This document shows positions 8,185 through 14,940 of a stretch of DNA of 21,993 bases, one piece after another; the first letter of the stretch is position 1; each line of letters starts with the position of its first letter. Below the pieces are notes generated by a model. The model saw only the letters and a program-made list of their open reading frames with translations. It had not been told where the DNA came from and did not search any database. Both the position numbers and the translations under genes were made by a program. The stretch is from Anaerocolumna jejuensis DSM 15929 (lineage in GTDB: Bacteria; Bacillota; Clostridia; Lachnospirales; Lachnospiraceae): positions 1 to 21,993 of the forward strand of contig NZ_FRAC01000052.1 in assembly GCF_900142215.1 (NCBI RefSeq). Direction: 5' to 3'.

Positions 8185-9459
8185 TTATTTATCCCCCTTA
8201 TTATCCTTGTTCCTCGATTTCAGGAGATTAGCATTGGCCGAAATGCTTCCCGGTTTATAATTATTATCACTTTTCCCTGAATTCGAATCACCATAATTTT
8301 TCTTAACTGCATTTGCATAGTTAGCGGTAGAACTTGTCTTTTCCGGTGCCTGAACCCTTGATGAAATTGATTTTGTCTGTGTCTTAGCCAAATCTTCCAT
8401 GGTAGCATTGGGATCAAGTCCCAGCTTTGCCTTTTTCTTATTGGCCTTTTCCACATTCCTCTTTATCATGTCATCAATATCAATCTTAGCAAGAATTCTA
8501 TTGATAACAAATTGCTGAATAATTGCAAATAAACTACCTGCTATCCAGTAAATACCGATACCTACAGGAAACGTAAAGCAGAATACACCGGACATGATAG
8601 GCATTACATTATTCATCATTCCCATGGAGGCAGACATCGGATTATCCTTATCTATGGGTGTCGGGTTTGCTGCCATCATCTGCTTTGTCTGTATAAACTG
8701 AAGGCCTGCTGCCAAAAAGGGAATTATGATTCCCGGGAAACTAAGTCCAGGCCTGTTAAGAATGTTAATTGTATTAAAAATGCTGTTCACATCGATTATT
8801 CTTGCGGAATTCGTCTTTATAATTGCTTCCAGTGCAGGGAATTTTGTAATTAATTCGTTCCAGTTATCCGATGAGAATTTTGCTAATATGTCGATTGTGT
8901 GATTTAAGCTCAAACCACCATTTGCTACTTCTGAAAAGCCCTTAATATTAACCTGTGAGGTTTTTGCAAACTCCGTCATAATATCAAGATAATTTCCGTT
9001 GTTTAGAATCGCCTCACCGATATTTTTATACCATATATTAATATCATGCACATAAGCAGGTATATGATAGATTACCTGATATAAGGCAAACATAATGGGA
9101 AGCTGTATTAATAAGGGAAGACATCCGGAAGTGGGGTTTGCTCCATACTTCATGTATACAGCCTGGGTTTCTGCCTGCTGCTTTCTCATGGATGCTTCAT
9201 CTTTTTTACCTTTGTATTTTGCTGTAATTGCTGTAAGTTCAGGGTTCATCTTAGCAGAAAGCTTACTGAATTTCTGCTGCTTTATGGTCAGAGGAGTCAT
9301 AAGGCCTCTTACAATAAACGTAAATAAAATAATAACCAATGCTACATTGTGTATTCCAAATAGTCCTAAAAATTCATAGATACCATTTAATATCATTCCT
9401 AATAAAGTTGCGATTGGCCCTAATATACCACCGCTTCGTGTTAATACTGCCTCAAACAA
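8185..9459 (-). CDS. yidC: Membrane protein insertase YidC/Oxa1 family
   Basis: YidC inserts membrane proteins, alone or with SecYEG. The protein has 424 residues and appears to start at TTG: the codon at 9459-9457 is TTG with AAGGAGG seven bases upstream, an excellent ribosome site. There is no obvious lipobox signal peptide. Hydrophobic segments occur near 12-34, 38-56, at LPLLIQLPIMFALYQVIY, at the IIIPFLAAGLQFI segment and near VFCFTFPVGIGIYWIAGSLF. R51, in FTFIVRGLMTPL after an early membrane segment, matches the conserved groove arginine. The loop between early segments (about 63-110) is long and charged. The C-terminal 90 residues are basic, Asn/Ser/Lys-rich and probably bind ribosomes. 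The gene lies 48 bp after yidD. Confidence 0.95.
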   Translation of the reverse strand: MFEAVLTRSGGILGPIATLLGMILNGIYEFLGLFGIHNVALVIILFTFIVRGLMTPLTIKQQKFSKLSAKMNPELTAITAKYKGKKDEASMRKQQAETQAVYMKYGANPTSGCLPLLIQLPIMFALYQVIYHIPAYVHDINIWYKNIGEAILNNGNYLDIMTEFAKTSQVNIKGFSEVANGGLSLNHTIDILAKFSSDNWNELITKFPALEAIIKTNSARIIDVNSIFNTINILNRPGLSFPGIIIPFLAAGLQFIQTKQMMAANPTPIDKDNPMSASMGMMNNVMPIMSGVFCFTFPVGIGIYWIAGSLFAIIQQFVINRILAKIDIDDMIKRNVEKANKKKAKLGLDPNATMEDLAKTQTKSISSRVQAPEKTSSTANYANAVKKNYGDSNSGKSDNNYKPGSISANANLLKSRNKDNKGDK

Positions 9460-9507
9460 TTTTTTTCCTCCTTGGATACTCCGAACTTGCAGTAATTTTA
9501 TCTGCCA

Positions 9508-9723
9508 CTATGGCACTGGGTCATATCCGCCAGCATGAAAAGGGTGACATCTTAAAATACGTCTGATTGTAAGATATCCTCCCTTGAACACACCATATTT
9601 TTCCAGTGCTTGAATAGCATAAGAAGAGCAGGTAGGTACATAAATACAGCTTGACCTTCCTTTTAAGGGTGAAATAAATTTCCTGTAAAATTTTATAATT
9701 CCTATCAAAACTCGCTTCATCAC
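9508..9723 (-). CDS. yidD: Membrane protein insertion efficiency factor YidD
   Basis: YidD is a small membrane-associated protein thought to assist YidC-dependent insertion. The 71-residue sequence has the full signature: an amphipathic N-terminus (RVLIGIIKFYRKFISPL), YVPTCSSYA with conserved Cys, ILRCHPFHAGG and the terminal GYDPVP. The first start codon is GTG 9723-9721, with ATG one codon later at 9720; either gives essentially the same protein. The rnpA stop TGA overlaps this start (GTGATG), so translation is coupled. Standing between rnpA and yidC is its normal place in Firmicutes. Confidence 0.95.
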   Translation of the reverse strand: MMKRVLIGIIKFYRKFISPLKGRSSCIYVPTCSSYAIQALEKYGVFKGGYLTIRRILRCHPFHAGGYDPVP

Positions 9724-10070
9724 GATTTAATTGTCTCTTTCAGAATTTTATGCATTCTTGCCAGATGCAATAATGCACTGTTAATTTCCAAGTAGTTTCT
9801 ACCCTTAGCTCCTGCTCTTGCAATAACGATAATGTCTAAACCACTATTAAACATTTCCTCGTTTAATCTGTAACTTTCTCTGATTAATCTTGTAATCCTG
9901 TGCCTTACTACACTGTTGCCAACTTTCTTACTAACAGAAACACCAAGTTTGTTTCTTTCCGTATTATTTTCCATTACATACATTATAAGATACGTATTGG
10001 CATAGGATTTACCGCTTTTATAAACGGTCTTAAAGTTGGCATTCTTTTTCATAGATTCTGATAATCTCAA
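9720..10070 (-). CDS. rnpA: Ribonuclease P protein component RnpA
   Basis: RnpA is the protein subunit that helps the RNase P RNA bind and cleave 5' leaders of precursor tRNAs. It has 116 residues, with the RNR signature KKVGNSVVRHRITRLIRE (48-65) and the basic, aromatic N-terminus KKNANFKTVYKSGKSY expected for leader contact. The first start is TTG (10070-10068), with AAAGGG about ten bases upstream. The N-terminal MRLSESMKKN then resembles the KFSESLKKN beginnings of clostridial homologues. The alternative is ATG at codon 7, so the start is moderately uncertain. It is downstream of rpmH, the universal order. Confidence 0.95.
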   Translation of the reverse strand: MRLSESMKKNANFKTVYKSGKSYANTYLIMYVMENNTERNKLGVSVSKKVGNSVVRHRITRLIRESYRLNEEMFNSGLDIIVIARAGAKGRNYLEINSALLHLARMHKILKETIKS

Positions 10071-10129
10071 AATATCACGGCCCTTTCTTTACAATTAGTG
10101 AAGAGAAGAAAAGGCCACAGTAATGCGAC

Positions 10130-10264
10130 CTATGCTGATAATTTGTGTCTGCCTTTTGCTCTTCTTGAGGATAATACTTTTCTGCCATTGGCAGTACTCA
10201 TTCTTGCACGGAAGCCATGAACTTTAGCTCTGCTTCTTTTTTTAGGCTGGAATGTCATCTTCAT
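10130..10264 (-). CDS. rpmH: 50S ribosomal protein bL34
   Basis: This 44-residue, highly basic ribosomal protein reads MKMTFQPKKRSRAKVHGF at its start, then RARMSTANGRKVLSSRRAKG and ends RHKLSA, matching bL34 throughout. AAGGAGG lies eight bases upstream of the ATG. It is the first gene of the minus-strand operon rpmH-rnpA-yidD-yidC-jag, under a consensus promoter about 80 bp upstream. Immediate linkage to the origin on the side opposite dnaA is the standard bacterial arrangement. Confidence 0.97.
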   Translation of the reverse strand: MKMTFQPKKRSRAKVHGFRARMSTANGRKVLSSRRAKGRHKLSA

Positions 10265-10344
10265 AACGGGCACCTCCTTAATATATACCAAGACATAATG
10301 GTAAGCGTATTTATTCTATTTTAATAATATAAAATATTATGTCT

Positions 10345-10373
10345 ATTATATCTTTGAAAAGCTTGTACGTCAA
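10345..10373 (-). promoter_or_regulatory. Sigma-A promoter of the rpmH operon
   Basis: On the minus strand TTGACG (10368-10373) and a perfect TATAAT (10345-10350) are 17 bp apart. Transcription should start about 75 bp upstream of rpmH. The short leader contains TACCA/TGGTA arms (about 10287-10304) that could form a weak stem. Confidence 0.85.
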
Positions 10374-10526
10374 GTATTTCTTCCATTCAATTATGACATA
10401 CCATAAAGTACCTGAAGGTATTCCAATTTTAAATTTCATTAATTGTAAGTATTTTACATTAATTATTTCCATAAATAGTATAATTATTGCAAAAAATCAA
10501 AAAAAGTGTTAAAAACAATTTTTTCA

Positions 10527-10572
10527 CACAAAGTTATCCACAAATTGTTGATGATTTGTGGATAACTTTGTG
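10527..10572. repeat. Palindrome of two perfect DnaA boxes
   Basis: CACAAAGTTATCCACAAAT (10527-10545) is exactly repeated in inverted orientation at 10554-10572, with 8 bp between. Each 19-bp arm carries a perfect TTATCCACA. The boxes converge, so two DnaA monomers would bind face to face. A partly matched extension (TTTCAC outside the left arm, GAAA outside the right) suggests a once longer palindrome. Confidence 0.9.
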
Positions 10573-10732
10573 AAATGGTGTGAATATTCTAACCTGCTTA
10601 TTCACAAATTCCTCTTTTTTCCCCATGTTCGTGACTGTTAATATCCTGTATAATATATTCACAATCATGTTTATAAACACTTTTACCATGGGGATATCCT
10701 TCTCCCCGGACCATTTTAATTACATATTTTCA

Positions 10733-10761
10733 TTGAAATATCCACAATTTTGTTATATTAT
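10733..10761 (+). promoter_or_regulatory. dnaA promoter with a DnaA box in its spacer
   Basis: TTGAAA (10733-10738) and TATTAT (10756-10761) are 17 bp apart. The ATATCCACA box (10738-10746) overlaps the -35 end and the spacer, so DnaA binding would block RNA polymerase: autorepression is inferred. The predicted start, near 10768, leaves a leader of about 38 bases before the dnaA ATG at 10806. Confidence 0.65.
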
Positions 10762-10805
10762 ATAAAGAAGAATGTATGAAATTTTATTTTAGGGAGATTA
10801 GAGTA

Positions 10806-12170
10806 ATGAACGAAGTACAGGAAAAATGGGATGAAATACTGGAATATCTTAAAATTGAACATTGTGTGACCGATGTTTCCTTTAAAACGTGGTTACTTCC
10901 ATTAAAAGTGTATTCCGTTAAAGGCAATTTAATAACCATCTCTATCGATGATAAAATGATCGGTCCCGACAGTAAAAATTTCATCAGCAGAAAATACGGA
11001 ATACCGCTAAAAGTATCAATTACTGAAATTATGAACCATAATTATGACATAGAATTTATACTGGAAAGCCAGATACAGGTAACGAAAACCGCTGATGACA
11101 TGACAGAATCCTCAGGCAAGAGCAAAAATCAAAAAAACGGGCTTTCCTTTTTAAATCCCCGTTATACTTTTGATACCTTTGTGGTAGGTGCCAATAATAA
11201 TCTTGCCCATGCAGCCTCTCTTGCCGTAGCGGAATCACCAGCGGAAATATACAATCCCCTCTTTATATATGGAGGTGTTGGACTTGGAAAGACTCACTTG
11301 ATGCATTCCATTGCCCACTATATACTGGAACAGAATCCAAACAGCAAGGTAATGTATGTTACCAGCGAAAAGTTTACAAACGAATTGATTGAATCCATTC
11401 GTAATGTAAATACCACCCCTACGGAATTCCGTGAGAAATACCGGAATATTGATGTACTCTTAATCGATGATATTCAATTTATAATAGGTAAGGAAAGTAC
11501 CCAGGAAGAATTCTTCCACACCTTTAATACCCTTCACGAATCCAAAAAGCAGATTATCATATCCAGTGATAAGCCCCCCAAAGATATCCTTACTTTGGAG
11601 GAAAGGCTCCGATCAAGATTCGAATGGGGACTTACAGTTGATATACAACAGCCGGATTATGAAACAAGAATGGCTATATTAAAGAAGAAAGAAGAATTGG
11701 ACGGGCTTCAGATTGATAATGAAGTTATGAAATACATCGCAACCAATGTCAAATCCAATATCCGTGAACTGGAAGGAGCTTTAACGAAAATTGTAGCTCT
11801 TTCGCGCCTGAAAAAGCAGGAGGTTAATGTAACTCTGGCCGAAGAAGCTTTAAAGGATCTTATTTCTCCTGATAATAAGAAGCAGCTGACTCCTGAATTA
11901 ATCGTAGATGTAATAGCAGAACACTTCAACATAACTACGAATGAAATCTACTCTGTTAATAAAAGCAGAAACATTGCTTATCCAAGACAGATTGCCATGT
12001 ATTTATGCAGAAAGCTTACAGACTTTTCACTATCAGATATCGGTAAGGTAATGGGAAACAGAGATCATACCACTATTCTTCATGGAGTTGATAAGGTTGA
12101 GAAGAATATAAAGAAGGATCCAAGTATGCAAAATACCATCGATGTACTTACTAAGAAGATTAACCCTTAA
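10806..12170 (+). CDS. dnaA: Chromosomal replication initiator DnaA
   Basis: DnaA is the AAA+ ATPase that binds DnaA boxes, opens the origin and recruits helicase. The start at ATG 10806 (AGGGAG upstream) gives 454 residues, the normal length. An earlier in-frame ATG at 10776 lies only a few bases from the predicted transcription start and lacks a ribosome site. Domain I spans 1-80, a polar linker about 90-115, and the AAA+ domain about 116-335 with Walker A GGVGLGKTH (156-164), Walker B VLLIDDI (217-223) and RLRSRFEWG (267-275). Domain IV ends with the DNA-binding signature RDHTTILHG (419-427). It is the first gene of the plus-strand replication cluster and is flanked by DnaA boxes on both sides. 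Confidence 0.98.
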   Translation: MNEVQEKWDEILEYLKIEHCVTDVSFKTWLLPLKVYSVKGNLITISIDDKMIGPDSKNFISRKYGIPLKVSITEIMNHNYDIEFILESQIQVTKTADDMTESSGKSKNQKNGLSFLNPRYTFDTFVVGANNNLAHAASLAVAESPAEIYNPLFIYGGVGLGKTHLMHSIAHYILEQNPNSKVMYVTSEKFTNELIESIRNVNTTPTEFREKYRNIDVLLIDDIQFIIGKESTQEEFFHTFNTLHESKKQIIISSDKPPKDILTLEERLRSRFEWGLTVDIQQPDYETRMAILKKKEELDGLQIDNEVMKYIATNVKSNIRELEGALTKIVALSRLKKQEVNVTLAEEALKDLISPDNKKQLTPELIVDVIAEHFNITTNEIYSVNKSRNIAYPRQIAMYLCRKLTDFSLSDIGKVMGNRDHTTILHGVDKVEKNIKKDPSMQNTIDVLTKKINP

Positions 12171-12187
12171 AAGGTTTTATTTTTTTT
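12162..12187 (+). terminator. Weak hairpin plus T-run after dnaA
   Basis: AACC (12162-12165) and GGTT (12173-12176), overlapping the dnaA stop, flank a 7-base loop and are followed by a strong T run (12180-12187). The 4-bp stem is short, so it would be at most a partial terminator before the dnaA-dnaN gap. Confidence 0.3.
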
Positions 12188-12197
12188 CCACAATTGG

Positions 12198-12229
12198 CTG
12201 TTAGCAGAATGTCATTATCCTGTTAGCAG
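12198..12229 (+). repeat. Direct repeat of CTGTTAGCAG
   Basis: Two perfect 10-bp copies start 22 bp apart (12198 and 12220), about two helical turns, so both would face the same side of the DNA. The core GTTAGCAG recurs inverted at 12377-12384, within the trio run. Confidence 0.8.
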
Positions 12230-12346
12230 CCGTTGGATAACTTTAAAACTCTTTAAGAGGTTAAAATTTTTATCCGAAACCCCCATATACTTCATTCACA
12301 AGGTTATCCTTTGTTCTAAGACTTATGTTTCTTACCGTTTTAGGGC

Positions 12347-12416
12347 TTATACACAAACTAACACCCCCTATTACTACTGCTAACAAATTCTAATATATAT
12401 ATTTATATAAAAAACG
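12347..12416. other. Basal unwinding site: DnaA box, C-rich block, DnaA-trios, AT-rich element
   Basis: In order, the plus strand shows the DnaA box TTATACACA (12347-12355), a C-rich block with a C5 run (12364-12368), the triplets CTA TTA CTA CTG CTA (12368-12382) whose complement reads as TAG-like trios, and then about 30 bp of almost pure A/T (12385-12416). This matches the described B. subtilis unwinding module, in which DnaA loads from a box onto trios in single-stranded DNA. Site identity is inferred from this order. Confidence 0.82.
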
Positions 12417-12427
12417 CCGGAAGGGAG

Positions 12428-12436
12428 TTATACACA
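12428..12436. promoter_or_regulatory. DnaA box inside the dnaN ribosome-binding region
   Basis: TTATACACA lies between the AAGGGAG ribosome site (12421-12427) and the dnaN ATG. The ribosome site is therefore 12 bases from the start codon, longer than usual. Confidence 0.6.
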
Positions 12437-12439
12437 TTT

Positions 12440-13552
12440 ATGAAAATTATCTGCCCCAAAGGGGAACTGCTGAATCGTATTAATATTGTCCTGAAAGCAG
12501 TACCTGCCAAATCTACCATGCCTATATTGGAAAGCATCGTTATTGATGTTAAACAAGATACTATAAAGTTAATTGCGAATGACATGGAACTGGGAATTGA
12601 AACAATTGCAAAAGGTGAAGTCATTGAACCAGGCTCTGTAGCACTGAACTCTAAGATCTTTTCTGAGATTATCAGAAAGCTGCCTGATAATGATGTTACC
12701 ATACAGACAACTGAGAACTATTCGACCTTAATAACCTGTGAAAAAGCAAAATTTAACATATCCGGTTCCTCCAGTGAAGAGTTTCCCTTTCTTCCCAATA
12801 TTGAAAGAAACGGTGGAATCGTATTATCCCAGTTTACCTTAAAGGAAATTATCAGACAGACAGTTTTTTCAATCGCTGACAATGAAAGCAATAAAATAAT
12901 GACTGGTGAGCTTTTTGAAATAAAGGAGGATGAGCTGAAGGTTGTTTCCTTAGACGGGCATCGTGTTTCAATCAGAAAAGTGAAGTTGAACCAGCCCTAT
13001 CCGGATATGAAAGTAATTGTACCCGGCAAAACCTTAAATGAGGTCAGTAAAATTCTGTCAGGAGAGTTCGCTGATGAAGCAGACCTTTATTTTACAGACA
13101 AGCATGTAATATTTGAATTTGATGATACCTTAGTTCTGTCAAGACTTATTGAAGGTAGTTTCTTTAAGATTGACCAGATGTTATCCAGTGATTATGAAAC
13201 AAAAGTAACGGTCAACAAAAAAGAATTACTAAGCTGTATTGACAGAGCCACTCTATTGGTGAAGGAATCTGATAAGAAACCAATTATCATAAATATCGCA
13301 GATGGAAATATGCAGCTGAAAATGAATTCCTCCATTGGTTCCATGGATGAAGAAATGGATATTACCAAAGAGGGAAAAGATATTTTAATCGGCTTTAATC
13401 CTAAATTTTTAATAGATGCTTTAAGGGTAATTGATGATGAAGAGGTACAGATTTATCTCATTAATTCAAAAATGCCCTGTATTATCAGAGACAAGGAAGA
13501 AAGCTATATTTATTTAGTGCTGCCGGTTAATTTTAATTCGGCGGTCCAATAA
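12440..13552 (+). CDS. dnaN: DNA polymerase III beta subunit (sliding clamp)
   Basis: DnaN forms the ring-shaped dimer that holds polymerase III on DNA. The 370-residue length fits three clamp domains of about 120 residues each. The N-terminus MKIICPKGELLNRINIVLKA and the motif KSTMPILESIVIDV are typical, as are FPFLPNIE near residue 115, SLDGHRVSIRK near 172-182 and the C-terminal MPCIIRDKEESYIYLVLPVN, where the clamp C-terminus lines the partner-binding pocket. AAGGGAG is 12 bases from the ATG, with a DnaA box between. It follows dnaA after the origin gap and precedes the S4 gene by 28 bp. Confidence 0.97.
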   Translation: MKIICPKGELLNRINIVLKAVPAKSTMPILESIVIDVKQDTIKLIANDMELGIETIAKGEVIEPGSVALNSKIFSEIIRKLPDNDVTIQTTENYSTLITCEKAKFNISGSSSEEFPFLPNIERNGGIVLSQFTLKEIIRQTVFSIADNESNKIMTGELFEIKEDELKVVSLDGHRVSIRKVKLNQPYPDMKVIVPGKTLNEVSKILSGEFADEADLYFTDKHVIFEFDDTLVLSRLIEGSFFKIDQMLSSDYETKVTVNKKELLSCIDRATLLVKESDKKPIIINIADGNMQLKMNSSIGSMDEEMDITKEGKDILIGFNPKFLIDALRVIDDEEVQIYLINSKMPCIIRDKEESYIYLVLPVNFNSAVQ

Positions 13553-13580
13553 TCTGCTATTGTAAAGAAGAGAGGCTGCC

Positions 13581-13790
13581 ATGGAAGTTATCAAACTAAG
13601 AGACGAGTATATTAAGCTGGGACAGGCATTAAAAGCTGCCGGTTATGTAGACTCAGGAGTGGATGCAAAGCTTGTGATACAGGATGGTCTTGTAAAGGTC
13701 AATGGTCAGACTGAAACCCAGAGAGGCAAGAAGCTCCATGCCGGTGATGAAGTCGAGTATAAGGACCAGCTTATAAAAATTGAAAAATAA
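13581..13790 (+). CDS. yaaA: Small S4-domain RNA-binding protein (YaaA/RlbA family)
   Basis: This 69-residue protein is almost entirely one S4 RNA-binding fold. The motif YIKLGQALKAAGYVDSGVDAK followed by VIQDGLVKVNGQTETQRGKKL and the final strand DEVEYKDQLIKIEK match the conserved S4-like gene found between dnaN and recF in Firmicutes. GAGAGG lies five bases upstream of the ATG. Its position suggests a role in ribosome biogenesis or in biofilm formation as reported for B. subtilis RlbA; the sequence itself shows only RNA binding. The gene name is by synteny and family. Confidence 0.92.
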   Translation: MEVIKLRDEYIKLGQALKAAGYVDSGVDAKLVIQDGLVKVNGQTETQRGKKLHAGDEVEYKDQLIKIEK

Positions 13791-13809
13791 TTGAAGTTGT
13801 GGTGCATGT

Positions 13810-14940
13810 ATGTTTATAAAGACATTAGAATTAAAGGATTACAGGAATTATGAGAATCTTTCCATGGATTTTTCCCAGGGGGTCAATATCCTGTATGGAG
13901 ATAACGCTCAGGGAAAAACCAATATACTGGAGTCTTTATATGTGTGCGGAACCACAAAATCCCACAGGAACAGTAAGGACAGGGAAATTATAAGATTTGG
14001 CAGAGAAGAGTCCCATATCAGAGTTTTACTGGAGAATAAAGGAATTCCTCATAAGGTTGATATACATCTTAAGAAGAATAAGGCAAAGGGAGCCGCTATT
14101 GACGGAATACCCATTAAAAAATCCAGTGAGCTCCTTGGAATTGTAAATTACGTATTTTTTTCTCCGGAGGATTTAAGTATAATTAAAAACGGACCCTCGG
14201 AAAGAAGACGTTTTTTAGACATGGAATTGTCCCAGCTTGACAAGGTTTACTTTTATCACTTATCAAGTTATCATAAAATTATTGCCCAAAGAAATAATTT
14301 ATTAAAGCAGATAAGTTTCAACAGGAAATTATTGGATACAATTAGTGTATGGGATGAACAGCTGGTATTTCATGGATTAAAGGTCATGGAAGGAAGAGAA
14401 AGTTTTATAAAAACGCTGAATCCGATTGTTGCTGACATACATAGTAAGTTATCCGGCGGAAAAGAATCTCTGACAATAAAGTATGAGCCAAATACTGATA
14501 AAAATTCCTTTATGGAAAGACTAAAGAACTCTCTGGAAAAGGACGTAGCCATAAAAAGTACGGGTACGGGCCCCCATAGAGATGATATCAGTTTTTTCAA
14601 CGAAACAATTGATATCCGCAAATTCGGTTCCCAGGGGCAGCAAAGGACGGCAGCACTTTCTCTTAAATTAGCAGAAATTGAGGTAGTCAGAAAAATTACC
14701 AAGGACAGTCCGGTTCTGTTGTTGGATGATGTACTTTCAGAGCTTGACAGGAAACGGCAAAATTATCTGCTTAACAGCATTCATGATATACAGACAATTA
14801 TAACTTGTACCGGATTAGAGGAAATGGTTCAAAACAGGATTCAATGTGACAGGGTGTTTAAGGTTACGGAGGGGACTGTTACCAGCATAAATTTTGATAA
14901 GATGGATTTCACCCAGAAAAAGACAGGAGGCAATGTATGA
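13810..14940 (+). CDS. recF: DNA replication and repair protein RecF
   Basis: RecF is an SMC-like ATPase that helps load RecA at gaps and stalled forks. It has 376 residues. Walker A GDNAQGKTN is at 30-38, the ABC-type signature region STGTGPHRDD near 250-260 and FGSQGQQRTAALSLKLAE follow, and Walker B LLLDDVLSELD begins at 303. The ribosome site is poor (no clear purine-rich SD between the S4 stop and the ATG, 19 bp), which suggests low expression or coupling. Its stop TGA overlaps the gyrB ATG by 4 bp (ATGA). Confidence 0.96.
   Translation: MFIKTLELKDYRNYENLSMDFSQGVNILYGDNAQGKTNILESLYVCGTTKSHRNSKDREIIRFGREESHIRVLLENKGIPHKVDIHLKKNKAKGAAIDGIPIKKSSELLGIVNYVFFSPEDLSIIKNGPSERRRFLDMELSQLDKVYFYHLSSYHKIIAQRNNLLKQISFNRKLLDTISVWDEQLVFHGLKVMEGRESFIKTLNPIVADIHSKLSGGKESLTIKYEPNTDKNSFMERLKNSLEKDVAIKSTGTGPHRDDISFFNETIDIRKFGSQGQQRTAALSLKLAEIEVVRKITKDSPVLLLDDVLSELDRKRQNYLLNSIHDIQTIITCTGLEEMVQNRIQCDRVFKVTEGTVTSINFDKMDFTQKKTGGNV

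Larger units (their letters stand above)
10421..10775. other. oriC: Upstream half of the bipartite replication origin (rpmH-dnaA gap)
   Basis: This AT-rich gap between divergent rpmH and dnaA carries DnaA boxes: TTATCCACA at 10534-10542, its inverted twin at 10557-10565, TTATTCACA at 10598-10606, and ATATTCACA-type one-mismatch sites at 10579-10587 (minus strand), 10655-10663 and, as ATATCCACA, 10738-10746. An imperfect inverted repeat (TTGTAA/TTACAT) lies near 10442-10460 and a lone TATAAT at 10479-10484. No gene is credible here. Known biology: in B. subtilis the boxes upstream of dnaA act together with those downstream of it. Confidence 0.88.
12171..12439. other. oriC: Downstream half of the bipartite origin (dnaA-dnaN gap)
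   Basis: This 269-bp gap carries several DnaA-box-like sites on the plus strand: TTTTCCACA (12184-12192), TCATTCACA (12292-12300), TTATACACA (12347-12355) and TTATACACA (12428-12436). Looser sites sharing only the TTATCC core occur at 12215, 12270 and 12304. The unwinding region follows the 12347 box. A direct repeat of CTGTTAGCAG (12198-12207 and 12220-12229) is also present. There is no credible gene, and no clear dnaN promoter was found. Confidence 0.88.

Noticed and set aside
10580..10765. 61-codon plus-strand frame in the rpmH-dnaA gap
   Set aside because: No ribosome site, overlaps DnaA boxes and the dnaA promoter, and the protein has no recognisable features.
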